A stretch of DNA of 64,000 nucleotides from a bacterium (GTDB taxonomy: Bacteria > Caldisericota > Caldisericia > Cryosericales > Cryosericaceae), in contig JAJFTL010000022.1 of the NCBI GenBank assembly GCA_021373025.1, positions 1 through 64,000 on the forward strand, given 5' to 3'. Every line of letters starts with the position of its first letter. Within the stretch, counting starts at the first letter, position 1. Under the pieces are notes generated by a model. The model was not told the origin of the DNA. It saw only the letters and a list, made by a program, of their open reading frames with translations, and ran no database searches. The translations under genes and the position numbers were made by a program. Of the stretch, positions 1 through 9,582 are shown piece after piece.

Positions 1-1
1 C

Positions 2-460
2 ATCGGCGCGAGTGCTGCATCGACGGGTGGAGGCTTCAAGGGCCTGCGCGTGGGTATCATCGTCAAGGGCACTATCAATGATGTCCGGAAGCTCCTGTCC
101 CCGGAGCGTGCCGTCGTCACGGGACACTACCATCACCTTCACGACAACACGCTTGCTGACAATGTGGTCAAGAGCGCCGCAATCGTGGTTGTCCTCTATG
201 TGCTCATCTACGTTGTGGGCGCGGTCGTCGGCATGGCGTATGGATATCCCATGGCAGACGCGTTGTTCGAGTCCGTTTCAGCCGGCAGCAACACAGGGTT
301 GTCCTGTGGTATCACACAGGCAAGTATGCCCACGCTGCTCAAGATCGTTTACATCCTGGAGATGTGGATGGGACGCTTGGAGTTCCTGTCGGTGTTCACC
401 CTGTTCGGGTTCATCGCTACGAGCTTCCGGAGCATCAGGCGCAGAAAGGTGACCGTATGA
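2..460 (+). CDS. trkH: TrkH-family potassium uptake protein, C-terminal part
   Basis: The reading frame enters from outside the window, so only the last 152 residues are present. It carries a filter-like GASAASTGGGFK segment near the window edge, a second pore-like stretch (SAGSNTGLSCG) and hydrophobic helices, as in the C-terminal repeat of Trk/Ktr membrane subunits. The family conducts K+ across the inner membrane with a cytoplasmic TrkA/KtrA NAD-binding partner, which is not visible here and may lie upstream. Its stop overlaps the next start (ATGA), so the two genes are probably translationally coupled. Confidence 0.9.
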   Translation: MGASAASTGGGFKGLRVGIIVKGTINDVRKLLSPERAVVTGHYHHLHDNTLADNVVKSAAIVVVLYVLIYVVGAVVGMAYGYPMADALFESVSAGSNTGLSCGITQASMPTLLKIVYILEMWMGRLEFLSVFTLFGFIATSFRSIRRRKVTV

Positions 461-981
461 AGAGATTCTCGGTTGTGTTGATTGGTGTTTTGATACTGGT
501 GTTGTCGTTTGCCCCGGCCCTGGCTGCTGCGGAGGCGGAGCAGCCCCCCATTTTGTCAACCAACGACCTCGTCGAGAACTCCTACAAGTGGGACGGCAAG
601 ATAATATCGTTCAAGGGAGAGGTTCTAGAAGATGTCATGCAGCGCAAAGACGGAGTGTGGATGAACTTGTCGGATGGCAACAACACGGCCATGGGTGTAT
701 TTGTGCCGAAGGACGTAGCTATGCCGTCCATTGAATACACGGAGAGCTACCGCACTGTCGGCGACGTCGTGCTGATCACCGGCGTCTTCCATCGCACGTG
801 CATCCAGCACGAGGGCGAGACGGACATTCATGCGACCAGCGTCACTGTGGTGACACCTGGTTCCGTCAGGGCGAACCCGATCCACAGCGACAGAGTCGTG
901 CTGTTTGTTGTGCTTGTCATGCTCCTGGGCATCGTCCTGTGGCTCTATTATCGGAGGCCGGCAGACACGGCGCGACAGTGA
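457..981 (+). CDS. Secreted or membrane-anchored protein of unknown function
   Basis: A 174-residue protein with an N-terminal signal peptide (hydrophobic core about residues 6-22, AxA-like site near 27), a roughly 110-residue polar domain and one C-terminal transmembrane helix (about 147-166) followed by basic residues. The middle part (IISFKGEVLEDVM, then VGDVVLITGVFHR) resembles an OB-fold strand pattern as in small envelope nucleotide- or sugar-binding proteins, but I do not recognise a named family. The start at 457 overlaps the trkH stop, giving an alternative to a longer reading from 364, which would lose the signal peptide at its N terminus. It is probably an envelope protein cotranscribed with trkH. 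Confidence 0.75.
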   Translation: MKRFSVVLIGVLILVLSFAPALAAAEAEQPPILSTNDLVENSYKWDGKIISFKGEVLEDVMQRKDGVWMNLSDGNNTAMGVFVPKDVAMPSIEYTESYRTVGDVVLITGVFHRTCIQHEGETDIHATSVTVVTPGSVRANPIHSDRVVLFVVLVMLLGIVLWLYYRRPADTARQ

Positions 982-1008
982 GCAGTGCCTCAGACACAGG
1001 TGCGATTT

Positions 1009-1036
1009 AAAGGACCGTCGTGGGCGATGGTCCTTT
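1009..1036. terminator. Bidirectional hairpin between convergent genes
   Basis: AAAGGACC (1009-1016) pairs with GGTCCTTT (1029-1036) around a 12-base loop. It sits between the ends of the convergent genes at 981 and 1056. A/T ends flank the stem on both sides, so it could act on both strands. Confidence 0.6.
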
Positions 1037-1055
1037 GCGGTTCCTGGCCCCCTGC

Positions 1056-2651
1056 TCAGGCTTTGAAGGCGATGGAGCCTGCCACGATGGTCGCGAGGAC
1101 ACGTGTCGCTCGCACGGTTTCTGGATCCCTGTCATCGAGAATATCTCCGGACAAGACCACGAGGTCTCCATCCTGCCCCTCGGCGAGATTGCCCCGTTGA
1201 CCAAGCAACCCCAGCGATGTCTGGGGTGCCACCGTATACGCCGTCAGCGCGTCAGGCAGGCTGATACACTCGTCAACCTGGTAGGGTTCCTCGCCCGGTC
1301 TTGTACGGAATGCAGCAAACGCCATACCTTTCAGTGCGTCGGGGTCCTCGACTGGCGCGTCGGAACCAAAGACCAGGTCTGCTCCTGACCGCAGCAGGGA
1401 GTTGAACGCGTACGAGCCGGGGTGCAGTGGGTTGAATGTCGTCCTCAGCTTGCCGATATCGAGGTCGAGATGCGCAGGCTGAACGGACGCGGTGACGCCC
1501 AGGTCGGCAAATCGGGCAATATCCTGGTGGCGAAGAAACTGGGAGTGTTCCATTCTGTGATGGGCGTGTCCCTTGGACGTGGCAACGCCCGCTTGTTGAA
1601 ACGCATCGAGCGTCTCAGCGGTGGCCCTGTCTCCGATAGCATGGATCCATACCCAGAGGCTGTTCTCGTCAGCTTTGCGAAACCGGTCTGCCAGCCAGGC
1701 GACAGACTTATACGTGTGATAGCCGAAGTTGTCGCGGGTGCCCGGCCAGGCATCCTGCATGTAGGCTGTCCTGGAGCCCAGCGATCCATCTGCGAAGGCC
1801 TTGATCCCGCCAATCCGCAGGAAGTCCGAGCCAAATCCTGATCGGAGCCCAAGTGCAACGGCAGCATCTAGGTTCGTCAGACCTATGGCTTGCCAGATGC
1901 GCACGCGTGGCTCATCCTCCATTGCCGCGACAAGGGTCTGAAGCTCGGGAAAGATGTTGTAGTCCATGTTGCAGCAGGATGCGAACCCCATCGAAAGCAG
2001 TTTGCTGATGGCAGCATGCAGCGCGGAGAAGCGCTCTTCGAGCAGGGGAGCGGGTACATGTGCGAGAACCCAGTCCTGTGCCGCATCATGGACGATTCCC
2101 GTGGGTCCATCGGCGTCATGTGGCACCAGGTCAGTGCCGAACCGATCGGAGTTCCAGAGGCCCACTGCCTTCATCGCAGCGGTATTGAGCCAGAGCGAGT
2201 GGTAGTCCTTCCTGTTGAGAACAAGCGGCGAATTCTTATAGAGGTCGTCAAGCTGGTTTCGATGGGGTTTTGTGGACCACAGTTCATCGTCCCAGCAATC
2301 TCCATGGATCCATGCTCCGTTGTCGGGTTTGCCACTGTCGCGGATCCGTTGGAGTGCGGTGTCGAGGGACGTGGCGCCGTTCAGATTGATGTTGAGGAGA
2401 GAGAACCCGTAGAGGTCAAGGTGCAGATGCGAATCGGTAAAGGCGGGATAACACGCCGCTCCAGGTTTGTCAGAAAAGTCGAGCACGGTCGCGTCGGCAC
2501 GGGACGCCATTGGCTCAATGTCCGCGGTGGCGCCAATGCGTGCGATCATGCCATGGCTCAGGAAGATCGCATCGCCTGTCTGCTTCCATCGTCCGTCCAC
2601 GGACGACATTGCCTTGACGTGCAGCAGAGCAGTATCCTTGGGATTCATCAT
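1056..2651 (-). CDS. Amidohydrolase family protein (YtcJ-like, amidohydrolase 3)
   Basis: A 531-residue metal-dependent hydrolase. The metal-binding HLH pair lies near residues 75-77 (FTDSHLHLDLYG), followed by a large barrel insert, conserved IHAIGDRA and HRMEHSQF histidine motifs, and a late FGSDAPVEDPD aspartate. This order is that of the YtcJ/amidohydrolase-3 branch, enzymes that cleave C-N bonds of unknown or varied substrates in the cytoplasm. The start was chosen at 2651 because an AGGAGGG ribosome site lies 5-8 bases upstream of two adjacent ATG codons; a 22-residue longer reading has no such site. Substrate cannot be predicted. Confidence 0.9.
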   Translation of the reverse strand: MMNPKDTALLHVKAMSSVDGRWKQTGDAIFLSHGMIARIGATADIEPMASRADATVLDFSDKPGAACYPAFTDSHLHLDLYGFSLLNINLNGATSLDTALQRIRDSGKPDNGAWIHGDCWDDELWSTKPHRNQLDDLYKNSPLVLNRKDYHSLWLNTAAMKAVGLWNSDRFGTDLVPHDADGPTGIVHDAAQDWVLAHVPAPLLEERFSALHAAISKLLSMGFASCCNMDYNIFPELQTLVAAMEDEPRVRIWQAIGLTNLDAAVALGLRSGFGSDFLRIGGIKAFADGSLGSRTAYMQDAWPGTRDNFGYHTYKSVAWLADRFRKADENSLWVWIHAIGDRATAETLDAFQQAGVATSKGHAHHRMEHSQFLRHQDIARFADLGVTASVQPAHLDLDIGKLRTTFNPLHPGSYAFNSLLRSGADLVFGSDAPVEDPDALKGMAFAAFRTRPGEEPYQVDECISLPDALTAYTVAPQTSLGLLGQRGNLAEGQDGDLVVLSGDILDDRDPETVRATRVLATIVAGSIAFKA

Positions 2652-2756
2652 CTGTCCCTCCTGCTGTTCATCGGGTGTTGTTCTGGTGCAACGTGCAAGT
2701 TTCGGCAGGCACCCCAAGAACAGACGGTTTTTCTACCATGCGGGGGCGTGCTGCTG

Positions 2757-3410
2757 TCAGCTTTTTGGAGTGCCCAGCGTCAGCAGATCGGGCCACGTAT
2801 CGATGAGATATGTCGGGTTCAGTTCTACGAGAGCTGTTCGCCCGACGTACCCAAAGGTGCAGCCGCACGATGGGACGCCAGCGTTGTGTGCAACCAGGAT
2901 GTCATTGCGTGAGTCTCCCACCATGAGCGTGCCTTCCGAGCCGGCGCCGACATCGCGCATGAGCGACAGCAGATTCGATGGATTGGGCTTGCGCAGTTCG
3001 GCATCCGTCGGGCCGACGACATGGTCGAAGTGCTCAAAGATGCCAAGTCGTCGCAGGATCTCTATGGAGAGATCCTGGGGTTTGTTGGTGAGAACCGAGA
3101 GGTGCGGTCCTGATGCTCGAAGCGAGGCAAGCGTCTCTGAACAGCCATCGTAGAGACATGAGAAATCGGTGCAATGTTCAGCGTAGAACAAGCGGAATTC
3201 GTCAACCAGCTGCTCGATGAATTCGGGGTCGTCTGTTTTGAACGCTCGTGCCATCATGTCATCCAGGCCGTCGCCAACCCATGAAATGATTGTGGAGAGT
3301 TCGGCAGCCGGCCGGGCGTGCAAGTCTAGCACATGGTTGACAGCCGTCGCGATGTCCCGACGCGTATCGACCAACGTTCCATCAAGATCGAAGACATAGA
3401 GATCAAACAC
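2757..3410 (-). CDS. HAD-family hydrolase, phosphoglycolate phosphatase-like
   Basis: A 217-residue HAD phosphatase. The nucleophile motif FDLDGTLVD is at residues 7-15, the cap domain follows, motif II is SVLTNKP, motif III the lysine of RKPNP, and motif IV GDSRNDI, where the acidic pair binds Mg2+. Length and motif spacing fit Gph/PpaX-type enzymes that dephosphorylate small phosphate esters such as 2-phosphoglycolate. A GTG start at 3410 is preferred: AAGGGAG lies 7 bases upstream and it places the nucleophile at the usual distance. Longer ATG starts at 3446 or 3452 remain possible. Confidence 0.87.
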   Translation of the reverse strand: MFDLYVFDLDGTLVDTRRDIATAVNHVLDLHARPAAELSTIISWVGDGLDDMMARAFKTDDPEFIEQLVDEFRLFYAEHCTDFSCLYDGCSETLASLRASGPHLSVLTNKPQDLSIEILRRLGIFEHFDHVVGPTDAELRKPNPSNLLSLMRDVGAGSEGTLMVGDSRNDILVAHNAGVPSCGCTFGYVGRTALVELNPTYLIDTWPDLLTLGTPKS

Positions 3411-3571
3411 AGGTACGCTCCCTTGCAGTCTTATGGTATAGATCATTCTCATATATACTGTAGTACCAGCAGAGCACGAGTCCACCCTCGAAACTGTGAA
3501 CTCGCACTGCATGCGACGGAGAGGGATCTCCGTTTTGGGATAACACTCCTGGATTGAGAGGACGGACATCG

Positions 3572-4636
3572 GTGGAAATAGAGCTTATCGAGGACATGTC
3601 TGCGTTTGCCCAGCTTGAGCCATTCTGGAACCAGCTCGTTGGAGAAAGCAGCATCAATACGTGCCACTCGACATTTGAATGGTTGTTCACGTGGTGGCGT
3701 CATTTTGGAGCGGACAGGCGCCTGTTATTGCTAGTGGCATACGAGCATGGCGTGCCCGTAGGCCTTGCGCCTCTCTACATCGGCAATGGAACAACAGAGT
3801 CCAACAACCTTCACTTTCTGGGGCAAGGGCTGTCGGATTATGCCGACTTCATCGTCCCTCGGGATCGCCCGGAGGTGACCGAAGTTTTCATATCGGCTCT
3901 GCTGGAGCTCCATCAGTCATGGGATGGATTGGATCTGGAGGAAATACCTGCGGAGTCACCCAGCAGGAGATATCTTGATGCTGCAGTCAGCAGCGGAAGG
4001 CTTGAAGCAGCCTGGCAGACGACGGTGCGGTGCCCATATCTGCCGATCCAGACGGATTGGGAAACGTTTTATGCTACCATGGGCAAGGGATTTCAACATG
4101 AAGTACGAAACAAGCTGAATCGGTGGAACAATCGGAGCACGGGCAGAGTAGAAGGGATGGAACTGCGTTACGTCGATCGCAGAGAGGCCGACGACACCTT
4201 CGTGGATGAGGTTGTCGCACTTTCCGACAAGCGCCGACTGGTTGACAATCATCGGAGCCCTTTCCTCAACCATCCGGATCTCGAGTTCCTGCGGGAAGTG
4301 CTTCCACTGATGGGCCGTCGAAATCAGCTGCGCGTGGGTGAACTGCGCAGTGGAAAAGCTCTCTTGGCATTCATGCTCGCCTATTACTGGCAGGGAGTCG
4401 TCTACACGTGGAATACCCAGTACGACCCTGCGTATGGAGAGTACTCGCTCGGGCGGATAGTACTCGTACGATTCGCAGAGCAGTCATTTCGTGAAGGATG
4501 TCACGAACTAAACTTCATGCGAGGAGAAGAGGCATACAAGTTCCAATGGACATCGCTGGCCAGGACGAATCTGGCTTTGCGGTCAGTAAACGCCAGCCAA
4601 CTGCAGTCGGTTGTAGCGGCGACACCGGAACCTTAA
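3572..4636 (+). CDS. GNAT-type acyltransferase of the BioF2/CelD-like family
   Basis: A 354-residue protein with two GNAT-like halves. The N-terminal half (HSTFEWLFTWWRHFGADR, then VGLAPLY) and the C-terminal half (FMLAYYWQGVVYTWNTQYDPAYG, then LNFMRGEEAYKFQW) match the pattern of peptidoglycan-bridge or cellulose-associated acetyltransferases grouped as acetyltransferase 6/FemAB-like. These transfer an acyl or aminoacyl group; the acceptor is unknown here. A GTG at 3572 is taken as start because GAGAGGA lies 9 bases upstream; a TTG at 3554 is the alternative. The gene is divergent from the HAD phosphatase and stands alone. Confidence 0.8.
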   Translation: MEIELIEDMSAFAQLEPFWNQLVGESSINTCHSTFEWLFTWWRHFGADRRLLLLVAYEHGVPVGLAPLYIGNGTTESNNLHFLGQGLSDYADFIVPRDRPEVTEVFISALLELHQSWDGLDLEEIPAESPSRRYLDAAVSSGRLEAAWQTTVRCPYLPIQTDWETFYATMGKGFQHEVRNKLNRWNNRSTGRVEGMELRYVDRREADDTFVDEVVALSDKRRLVDNHRSPFLNHPDLEFLREVLPLMGRRNQLRVGELRSGKALLAFMLAYYWQGVVYTWNTQYDPAYGEYSLGRIVLVRFAEQSFREGCHELNFMRGEEAYKFQWTSLARTNLALRSVNASQLQSVVAATPEP

Positions 4637-4679
4637 CCTCAACCGTACAAGACCAACGCATGAAAAAGGATGTGACCAA

Positions 4680-6320
4680 ATGCGACCAAAAGTAATCGTC
4701 ACGGGGCACAAGAACCCAGACACAGATTCCGTCTGTTCAGCCCTCGGCTATGCATTTTACAAAAATCGCACTGACCCGTTGCGAGCCTACATTGCGGTCC
4801 GAGGGGGCGAACTCAATGATGAGACACGTTTTGTTCTCGGACGTTTTGGATTCCGTGTTCCTCCTCTGCTGAGATCTCTCATGCCACAGGTCCAGGACAT
4901 TCCCCGGAAACGGCTCGTGACAGTGTCTCCCTCGACGCGTGTTGGCAAGGCGGCGATTCTCATGAAAGAGAATCGCATTCATTCGCTGCCGGTGGTGGAT
5001 CATACATTGGAGGTGAGGGGGGTTGTTGACGCTGTTGACATTGCAACTGCTTACGCTGATCAGCTGGAGCATGGGGACATCCTTCCCTACGGGGTCGAAT
5101 GTGAGACCCTGGTACGACGGTTGACTGCAAGAGTGCTTGTTCAGAAGCATGGACACAATGAACTCAAAGGTCGACTGCTGGTGGTCACGAACTCGATCGT
5201 GCGCCTTTGTCCGGATGTCAGTGATGTCGCAATCATCATTTCTGACGGTATTCCCCCCGAAGAGGTCTTGGAAGCATGTACCTCGGCTTCGACGCTGATC
5301 GTGACGGGCGCGCCTATCTCAGGGGAACGTGTGGCAGCATGGCCGTCTCATCTCGATCTTGTGCTCGAGACAGATATGACAGTGACTCAGGCACTGCGCA
5401 TGCTCTGGTCGGCGATTCCGGTTTCTGCCTTCATGGAAGGCACTGTTCCGCTTCTGAGCATGACAGACACCCTGGAACGTGCGAAGAAAGCCGTACTGGA
5501 TTCTTCGTCCCGGTGCGCTGTCGTGCTCGACACACAGCATCATCCGGCGAACATCGTGACACGTTCTGATCTTATCCGTTTTGCCCGCAAGAAGGTCATC
5601 CTCGTAGATCACAATGAGACGCTGCAGGCTGTCGATGGTGTCGAGGAGGCAGATATTCTTGAAATCATCGATCATCACCGTGTGGGAGACATCTCGACGT
5701 TTCGGCCCATCTATTTTTACAATGAGCCGGTCGGCAGCACATGTACGATCGTTGCCGAATTGTGTGCGGAGAATGGAGTATTTCTGCCAAAATCTATGGC
5801 GGGCATCCTCCTTTCGGGCATCCTGTCAGACACCATGAACCTCAACCTGTCCACAACAACTCCGAAAGACGTTCGTGCCGTGCACCGTCTGGCGGCGACC
5901 ATTGGCATCGATGCAGAAGCCTTCGGCTTGGAGCTTCTCCAGAACGGGTCTGTGATGTTCAAAGGTCTTCCTGCGGCTGACGTTCTCATGAGGGACTTCA
6001 AGGAATTTGACTTGTTTGACACACGCATCGGTGTTTCGCAGGCTGTTGTCTTTTCATTTGATCAGATTCGAGAACGTGAACCAGAATTTAAGCGGGCAAT
6101 GCAGGACACACGCATGCGCATGGGGCTTGAAATGGTCGCATTCATGGCCACTGACCCGCTGAGCAAGAGATCGTACTTGATCGTTTCAGGTCCCCCAGAT
6201 GCGTTCGAAGAGGCATTCGCTGTCCATGTCCAGGATGGACATGCGATTCTTGACGGGGTGCTCTCTCGGAAGAAGGACTTCATTCCGCCAGTTGCGGAGG
6301 TTCTATCGAGGTATGCATGA
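4680..6320 (+). CDS. ppaC: Manganese-dependent inorganic pyrophosphatase with CBS-DRTGG regulatory insert
   Basis: A 546-residue family II pyrophosphatase. The N-terminal DHH domain starts with the metal motif GHKNPDTDS (residues 9-17). An insert of about 240 residues follows, with a CBS repeat (RIHSLPVVD near 100), a DRTGG-like segment and a second CBS repeat (SRCAVVLD). The catalytic DHH signature IIDHHRVGD is near residue 331, followed by the DHHA2 domain. It hydrolyses pyrophosphate to phosphate in the cytoplasm. In this family, adenine nucleotides binding to the CBS pair inhibit or activate the enzyme. The start is supported by AAAGGA nine bases upstream. Confidence 0.95.
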   Translation: MRPKVIVTGHKNPDTDSVCSALGYAFYKNRTDPLRAYIAVRGGELNDETRFVLGRFGFRVPPLLRSLMPQVQDIPRKRLVTVSPSTRVGKAAILMKENRIHSLPVVDHTLEVRGVVDAVDIATAYADQLEHGDILPYGVECETLVRRLTARVLVQKHGHNELKGRLLVVTNSIVRLCPDVSDVAIIISDGIPPEEVLEACTSASTLIVTGAPISGERVAAWPSHLDLVLETDMTVTQALRMLWSAIPVSAFMEGTVPLLSMTDTLERAKKAVLDSSSRCAVVLDTQHHPANIVTRSDLIRFARKKVILVDHNETLQAVDGVEEADILEIIDHHRVGDISTFRPIYFYNEPVGSTCTIVAELCAENGVFLPKSMAGILLSGILSDTMNLNLSTTTPKDVRAVHRLAATIGIDAEAFGLELLQNGSVMFKGLPAADVLMRDFKEFDLFDTRIGVSQAVVFSFDQIREREPEFKRAMQDTRMRMGLEMVAFMATDPLSKRSYLIVSGPPDAFEEAFAVHVQDGHAILDGVLSRKKDFIPPVAEVLSRYA

Positions 6321-6432
6321 TGCGAATGGGCGTGAGAATGAGCCCCGAGGTGCGTTGTGTCCCTGAGGCGTCTTCTTGGGGGCATGTCAGGGTCGTGGTG
6401 ACATGTCTACCAGAGTTGGCTGAGATGAGGGG

Positions 6433-7992
6433 ATGATGGAAAATCGCTATGTGCTGTCCATTGATTGTGGTACACAAAGTGTGCGGGGGTTGATCTTCGA
6501 CGACAACGGGAATCTTGTGGCCAAGCACAAGGTCGAATTCGAGCCTTACGAATCGCCAGTCCCCGGGTATGCCGAACATCGGGCTGAGGACTACTGGCGA
6601 GATGCCTGCTCGGCTCTGCAGGCGTTGAAACAGGAATCTCCTGAGGCGTGGGCGCACATTGCAGCAGTCGCGGTGACGACACAGCGGGATACAGTTGTTG
6701 CTCTCGATGCCAATGGAGTTCCAGTCCGGCCAGCCATTGTCTGGCTGGATCAGCGCATGGCTCGCTGTGAGAAGCCAATGCCTCCCGCCGACCGGTTGCA
6801 GTTCAAACTTGTTGGAATGACGACGGCCGTCGAAATCGCGAGACGCAAAGGAAAGGACAACTGGATGGCGGAGAACGAGCCTGAATTGTGGGCGCGGACC
6901 AGCAAGTGGCTCTTGCTATCGGGATACTTCTCTTTTCGGCTCACCGGACGGTATGTTGATTCAGTGGCGTCGCAGATTGGACACATTCCGCTGGACTACC
7001 ACACAAGAAACTGGCCTCGGAGCGACAGCAGCTGGCGGTGGCGTATGTCCTGTGCGCGGCGGGACCAGATGCCGGAACTTGTTGAGGCAGGCGAACAGAT
7101 GGGCACAGTGTCCGCTGTGGCGGCGCTCGAAACAGGTATTCCTGAGGGAATACCGGTCATTGCTGCAGGTTCGGACAAAGGCTGCGAAACTCTGGGAGTC
7201 GGCTGTATCGACGAAACGAGTGTGAGCTTGAGTTTCGGCACAACGGCGACCGCTCAAACCACATCACGGAGGTATTTCGAGCCCATACCATTCATGCCAC
7301 CGTATCCTGCCAGCATCAGGAATAGGTACAATCCAGAGGTTGAGATCTTTCGGGGATACTGGATGGTGAGCTGGTTCAAGAAGGAGTTCGCCGATCGAGA
7401 GGTCATGGAGGCTGAGCGGCGTGGTGTTCTCCCTGAGGTGGTGCTTGATGAACATCTTGACGATGTGCCTCCAGGCTCTCAAGGCTTGATGCTGCAGCCA
7501 TATTGGAGCCCTGGGCTGACCATGCCTGAAGCGAAAGGTGCGATGATTGGATTTGGCGATGTACACACGAGAGCACACATGTACCGGGCGATCATAGAGG
7601 GAATCGGCTATGACCTGCTCCAAGGAGTCGAGCGGATTGAACACAAGAGCGGGAAGAAGGCAACCAGGGTTATGGTCTCTGGAGGAGGTTCTCAAAGCGA
7701 TGCCGTTTGCCAGATTACGGCTGACATGTTCAATCGGCCCGTCGTCCGAAGCGAGACCTACGAGACTTCAGGCTTGGGTGCCGCCATTAATGGCTTCATT
7801 GGGATTGGAGTCTATGCGACGCATGAAGAGGCTGTACAGAAGATGGTTCACTGGGACAGCACGTTTCTTCCGCGACCTGAAGCTGCCCGTGTGTATCAAG
7901 AGCTCTATGAACGAGTGTATAAACATATCTACCCCGCGCTCCGCCCCTTGTACCGCGAGATTCAGAGGATAACAGGATATCCAGATATCTGA
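6433..7992 (+). CDS. FGGY-family carbohydrate kinase
   Basis: A 519-residue sugar kinase with the N-terminal phosphate loop SIDCGTQSVRGLIFD, the catalytic aspartate region PAIVWLDQRM, a second phosphate motif SLSFGTTATAQT, and a C-terminal adenosine motif VMVSGGGSQSD. FGGY enzymes phosphorylate xylulose, glycerol, ribulose, rhamnulose and related substrates using ATP. Residues alone do not fix the substrate, and no sugar isomerase or transporter is adjacent. GAGGGG lies just upstream of two consecutive ATG codons, and the second (6436) has better spacing. It is convergent with guaA and separated from it by 49 bases. Confidence 0.9.
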   Translation: MMENRYVLSIDCGTQSVRGLIFDDNGNLVAKHKVEFEPYESPVPGYAEHRAEDYWRDACSALQALKQESPEAWAHIAAVAVTTQRDTVVALDANGVPVRPAIVWLDQRMARCEKPMPPADRLQFKLVGMTTAVEIARRKGKDNWMAENEPELWARTSKWLLLSGYFSFRLTGRYVDSVASQIGHIPLDYHTRNWPRSDSSWRWRMSCARRDQMPELVEAGEQMGTVSAVAALETGIPEGIPVIAAGSDKGCETLGVGCIDETSVSLSFGTTATAQTTSRRYFEPIPFMPPYPASIRNRYNPEVEIFRGYWMVSWFKKEFADREVMEAERRGVLPEVVLDEHLDDVPPGSQGLMLQPYWSPGLTMPEAKGAMIGFGDVHTRAHMYRAIIEGIGYDLLQGVERIEHKSGKKATRVMVSGGGSQSDAVCQITADMFNRPVVRSETYETSGLGAAINGFIGIGVYATHEEAVQKMVHWDSTFLPRPEAARVYQELYERVYKHIYPALRPLYREIQRITGYPDI

Positions 7993-8041
7993 AGGGATAG
8001 GAAAGCAGCTGAGTCCCCAGTCTGAGAACAGCGTATCAATC

Positions 8042-9577
8042 TTACTCCCACTCAATGGTTGAGGGGGGTTTTGAAGTGATGTCATAGACAACTCGGTTCA
8101 CTTCAGGTATCTCACTGGTAATTGCGTGAGCTATCTCCTCGAGCACATCGGCAGGAAGCCGCACCCAGTCGGCGGTCATGCCGTCACTGCTCTCAACGAC
8201 CCGAAGCGCAATCGTGTGTGCGTATGTTCGCCCGTCACCCTGGACCCCGACCGTAAGGATGTTGGGAAGGATCGCAAAGGATTGCCAGACTGCCGTGTAC
8301 CATCCCCTAGCTCTCATTACTCGTTCGACAATGGCGTCCGCACGCTGCAGGATGCCGACATTCTCGGGTGTCACCTCGCCGAGGATACGGACACCCAGGC
8401 CAGGACCTGGAAACGGCTGTCTGTCCACCACTTCTTCTGGAAGTCCCAGGACTCGACCAAGGTCTCTCACCTCATCTTTGAACAACATCCTTAGCGGTTC
8501 GATGAGGGAGAATGAGAGATCAGCAGGCAACCCGCCGACATTGTGATGACTTTTGATAGTCCGGGCGACCGAACTCCCAGACTCAATGACATCGGGATAT
8601 AACGTTCCCTGGACAAGGAATGGGACACCGTGCATCGTACGCGCCTGTTCAGCAAAACTATCTATGAAAGCTGCGCCTATCGCTTTGCGTTTCTGTTCGG
8701 GGTCAGTGACGCCACTCAGCGATGCGAAAAATCGCGCGGAAGCATTGATGCGTACAAGCGGCATGTCGAAACGGCGATGGAACAGAGATTCCACGCGGTC
8801 GCCTTCTCCAGCCCTGAGCAGACCCGTATCGACAAAGACACACGTGAGATGGTCGCCGATGGCTCGGTATACCAGTGTTGCCGCAACTGAGCTATCCACT
8901 CCTCCCGAAAGGGCACAGAGTGCGCGCTCACTGCCTATCTGTGACCGAATGCTCTGGATGGCATTCTCCATGAAGCTCGTCATGGTCCAGTCGCCCGAGC
9001 AGTGTGCTGTCTCGAAAAGGAAGTGACGCAACATGTCACAACCCTCCGGTGTATGTGTCACTTCGAGGTGAAACTGTACTCCGTAGAGGTGCAGGTCAGC
9101 ATTTTCCATGGCTGCAATTGGACAGGCCGGAGTCGAGGCGGTAATACGGAAGCCTGGGGGAACCGTCCCGATGCGATCTGTGTGGCTCATCCAGCACGAT
9201 GTCTCGCTGGGAAGACCATGGAAGAGGGAGGCTGTCTCATCAAGATGAACAGGTGTCTTTCCGTATTCTCCCGAAGGCGCATGCTCGACAGAGCCTCCAA
9301 GGAGGCTGGCCATCAATTGCGCTCCATAGCAAATACCAAGGACAGGAATGCCCGCTTGGAGAACTGCTTTTTCGCAGACAGGAGCGAAAGGAGCATAAAC
9401 GCTTGCCGGTCCTCCGGAGAGGATGATTGCTTTCGGATTCTTGGCAGCGACTGTTTCAATAGGCGTGTTGAATGGAGCAATTTCACAGAATACGTGCAAT
9501 TCACGCACTCGGCGTGCGATCAGCTGGGTGTACTGTCCGCCGAAGTCCAGGATCAGTACAGACTCGTACTCTGCCAT
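8042..9577 (-). CDS. guaA: GMP synthase (glutamine-hydrolysing)
   Basis: A 511-residue enzyme that converts XMP to GMP with ATP and glutamine. The class I amidotransferase domain comes first ([11 protein letters not shown], nucleophile cysteine in GICYGAQL, catalytic histidine in [11 protein letters not shown]). The ATP-pyrophosphatase domain follows with its P-loop [12 protein letters not shown], and the C-terminal dimerisation domain ends in [13 protein letters not shown]. It lies directly behind guaB, so the pair makes GMP from IMP. The ATG at 9577 has AGGA nine bases upstream. An ATG at 9586 forms an ATGA overlap with the guaB stop but has no room for a ribosome site, though coupling could make it work. 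Confidence 0.97.
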   Translation of the reverse strand: MAEYESVLILDFGGQYTQLIARRVRELHVFCEIAPFNTPIETVAAKNPKAIILSGGPASVYAPFAPVCEKAVLQAGIPVLGICYGAQLMASLLGGSVEHAPSGEYGKTPVHLDETASLFHGLPSETSCWMSHTDRIGTVPPGFRITASTPACPIAAMENADLHLYGVQFHLEVTHTPEGCDMLRHFLFETAHCSGDWTMTSFMENAIQSIRSQIGSERALCALSGGVDSSVAATLVYRAIGDHLTCVFVDTGLLRAGEGDRVESLFHRRFDMPLVRINASARFFASLSGVTDPEQKRKAIGAAFIDSFAEQARTMHGVPFLVQGTLYPDVIESGSSVARTIKSHHNVGGLPADLSFSLIEPLRMLFKDEVRDLGRVLGLPEEVVDRQPFPGPGLGVRILGEVTPENVGILQRADAIVERVMRARGWYTAVWQSFAILPNILTVGVQGDGRTYAHTIALRVVESSDGMTADWVRLPADVLEEIAHAITSEIPEVNRVVYDITSKPPSTIEWE

Positions 9578-9582
9578 AGGCG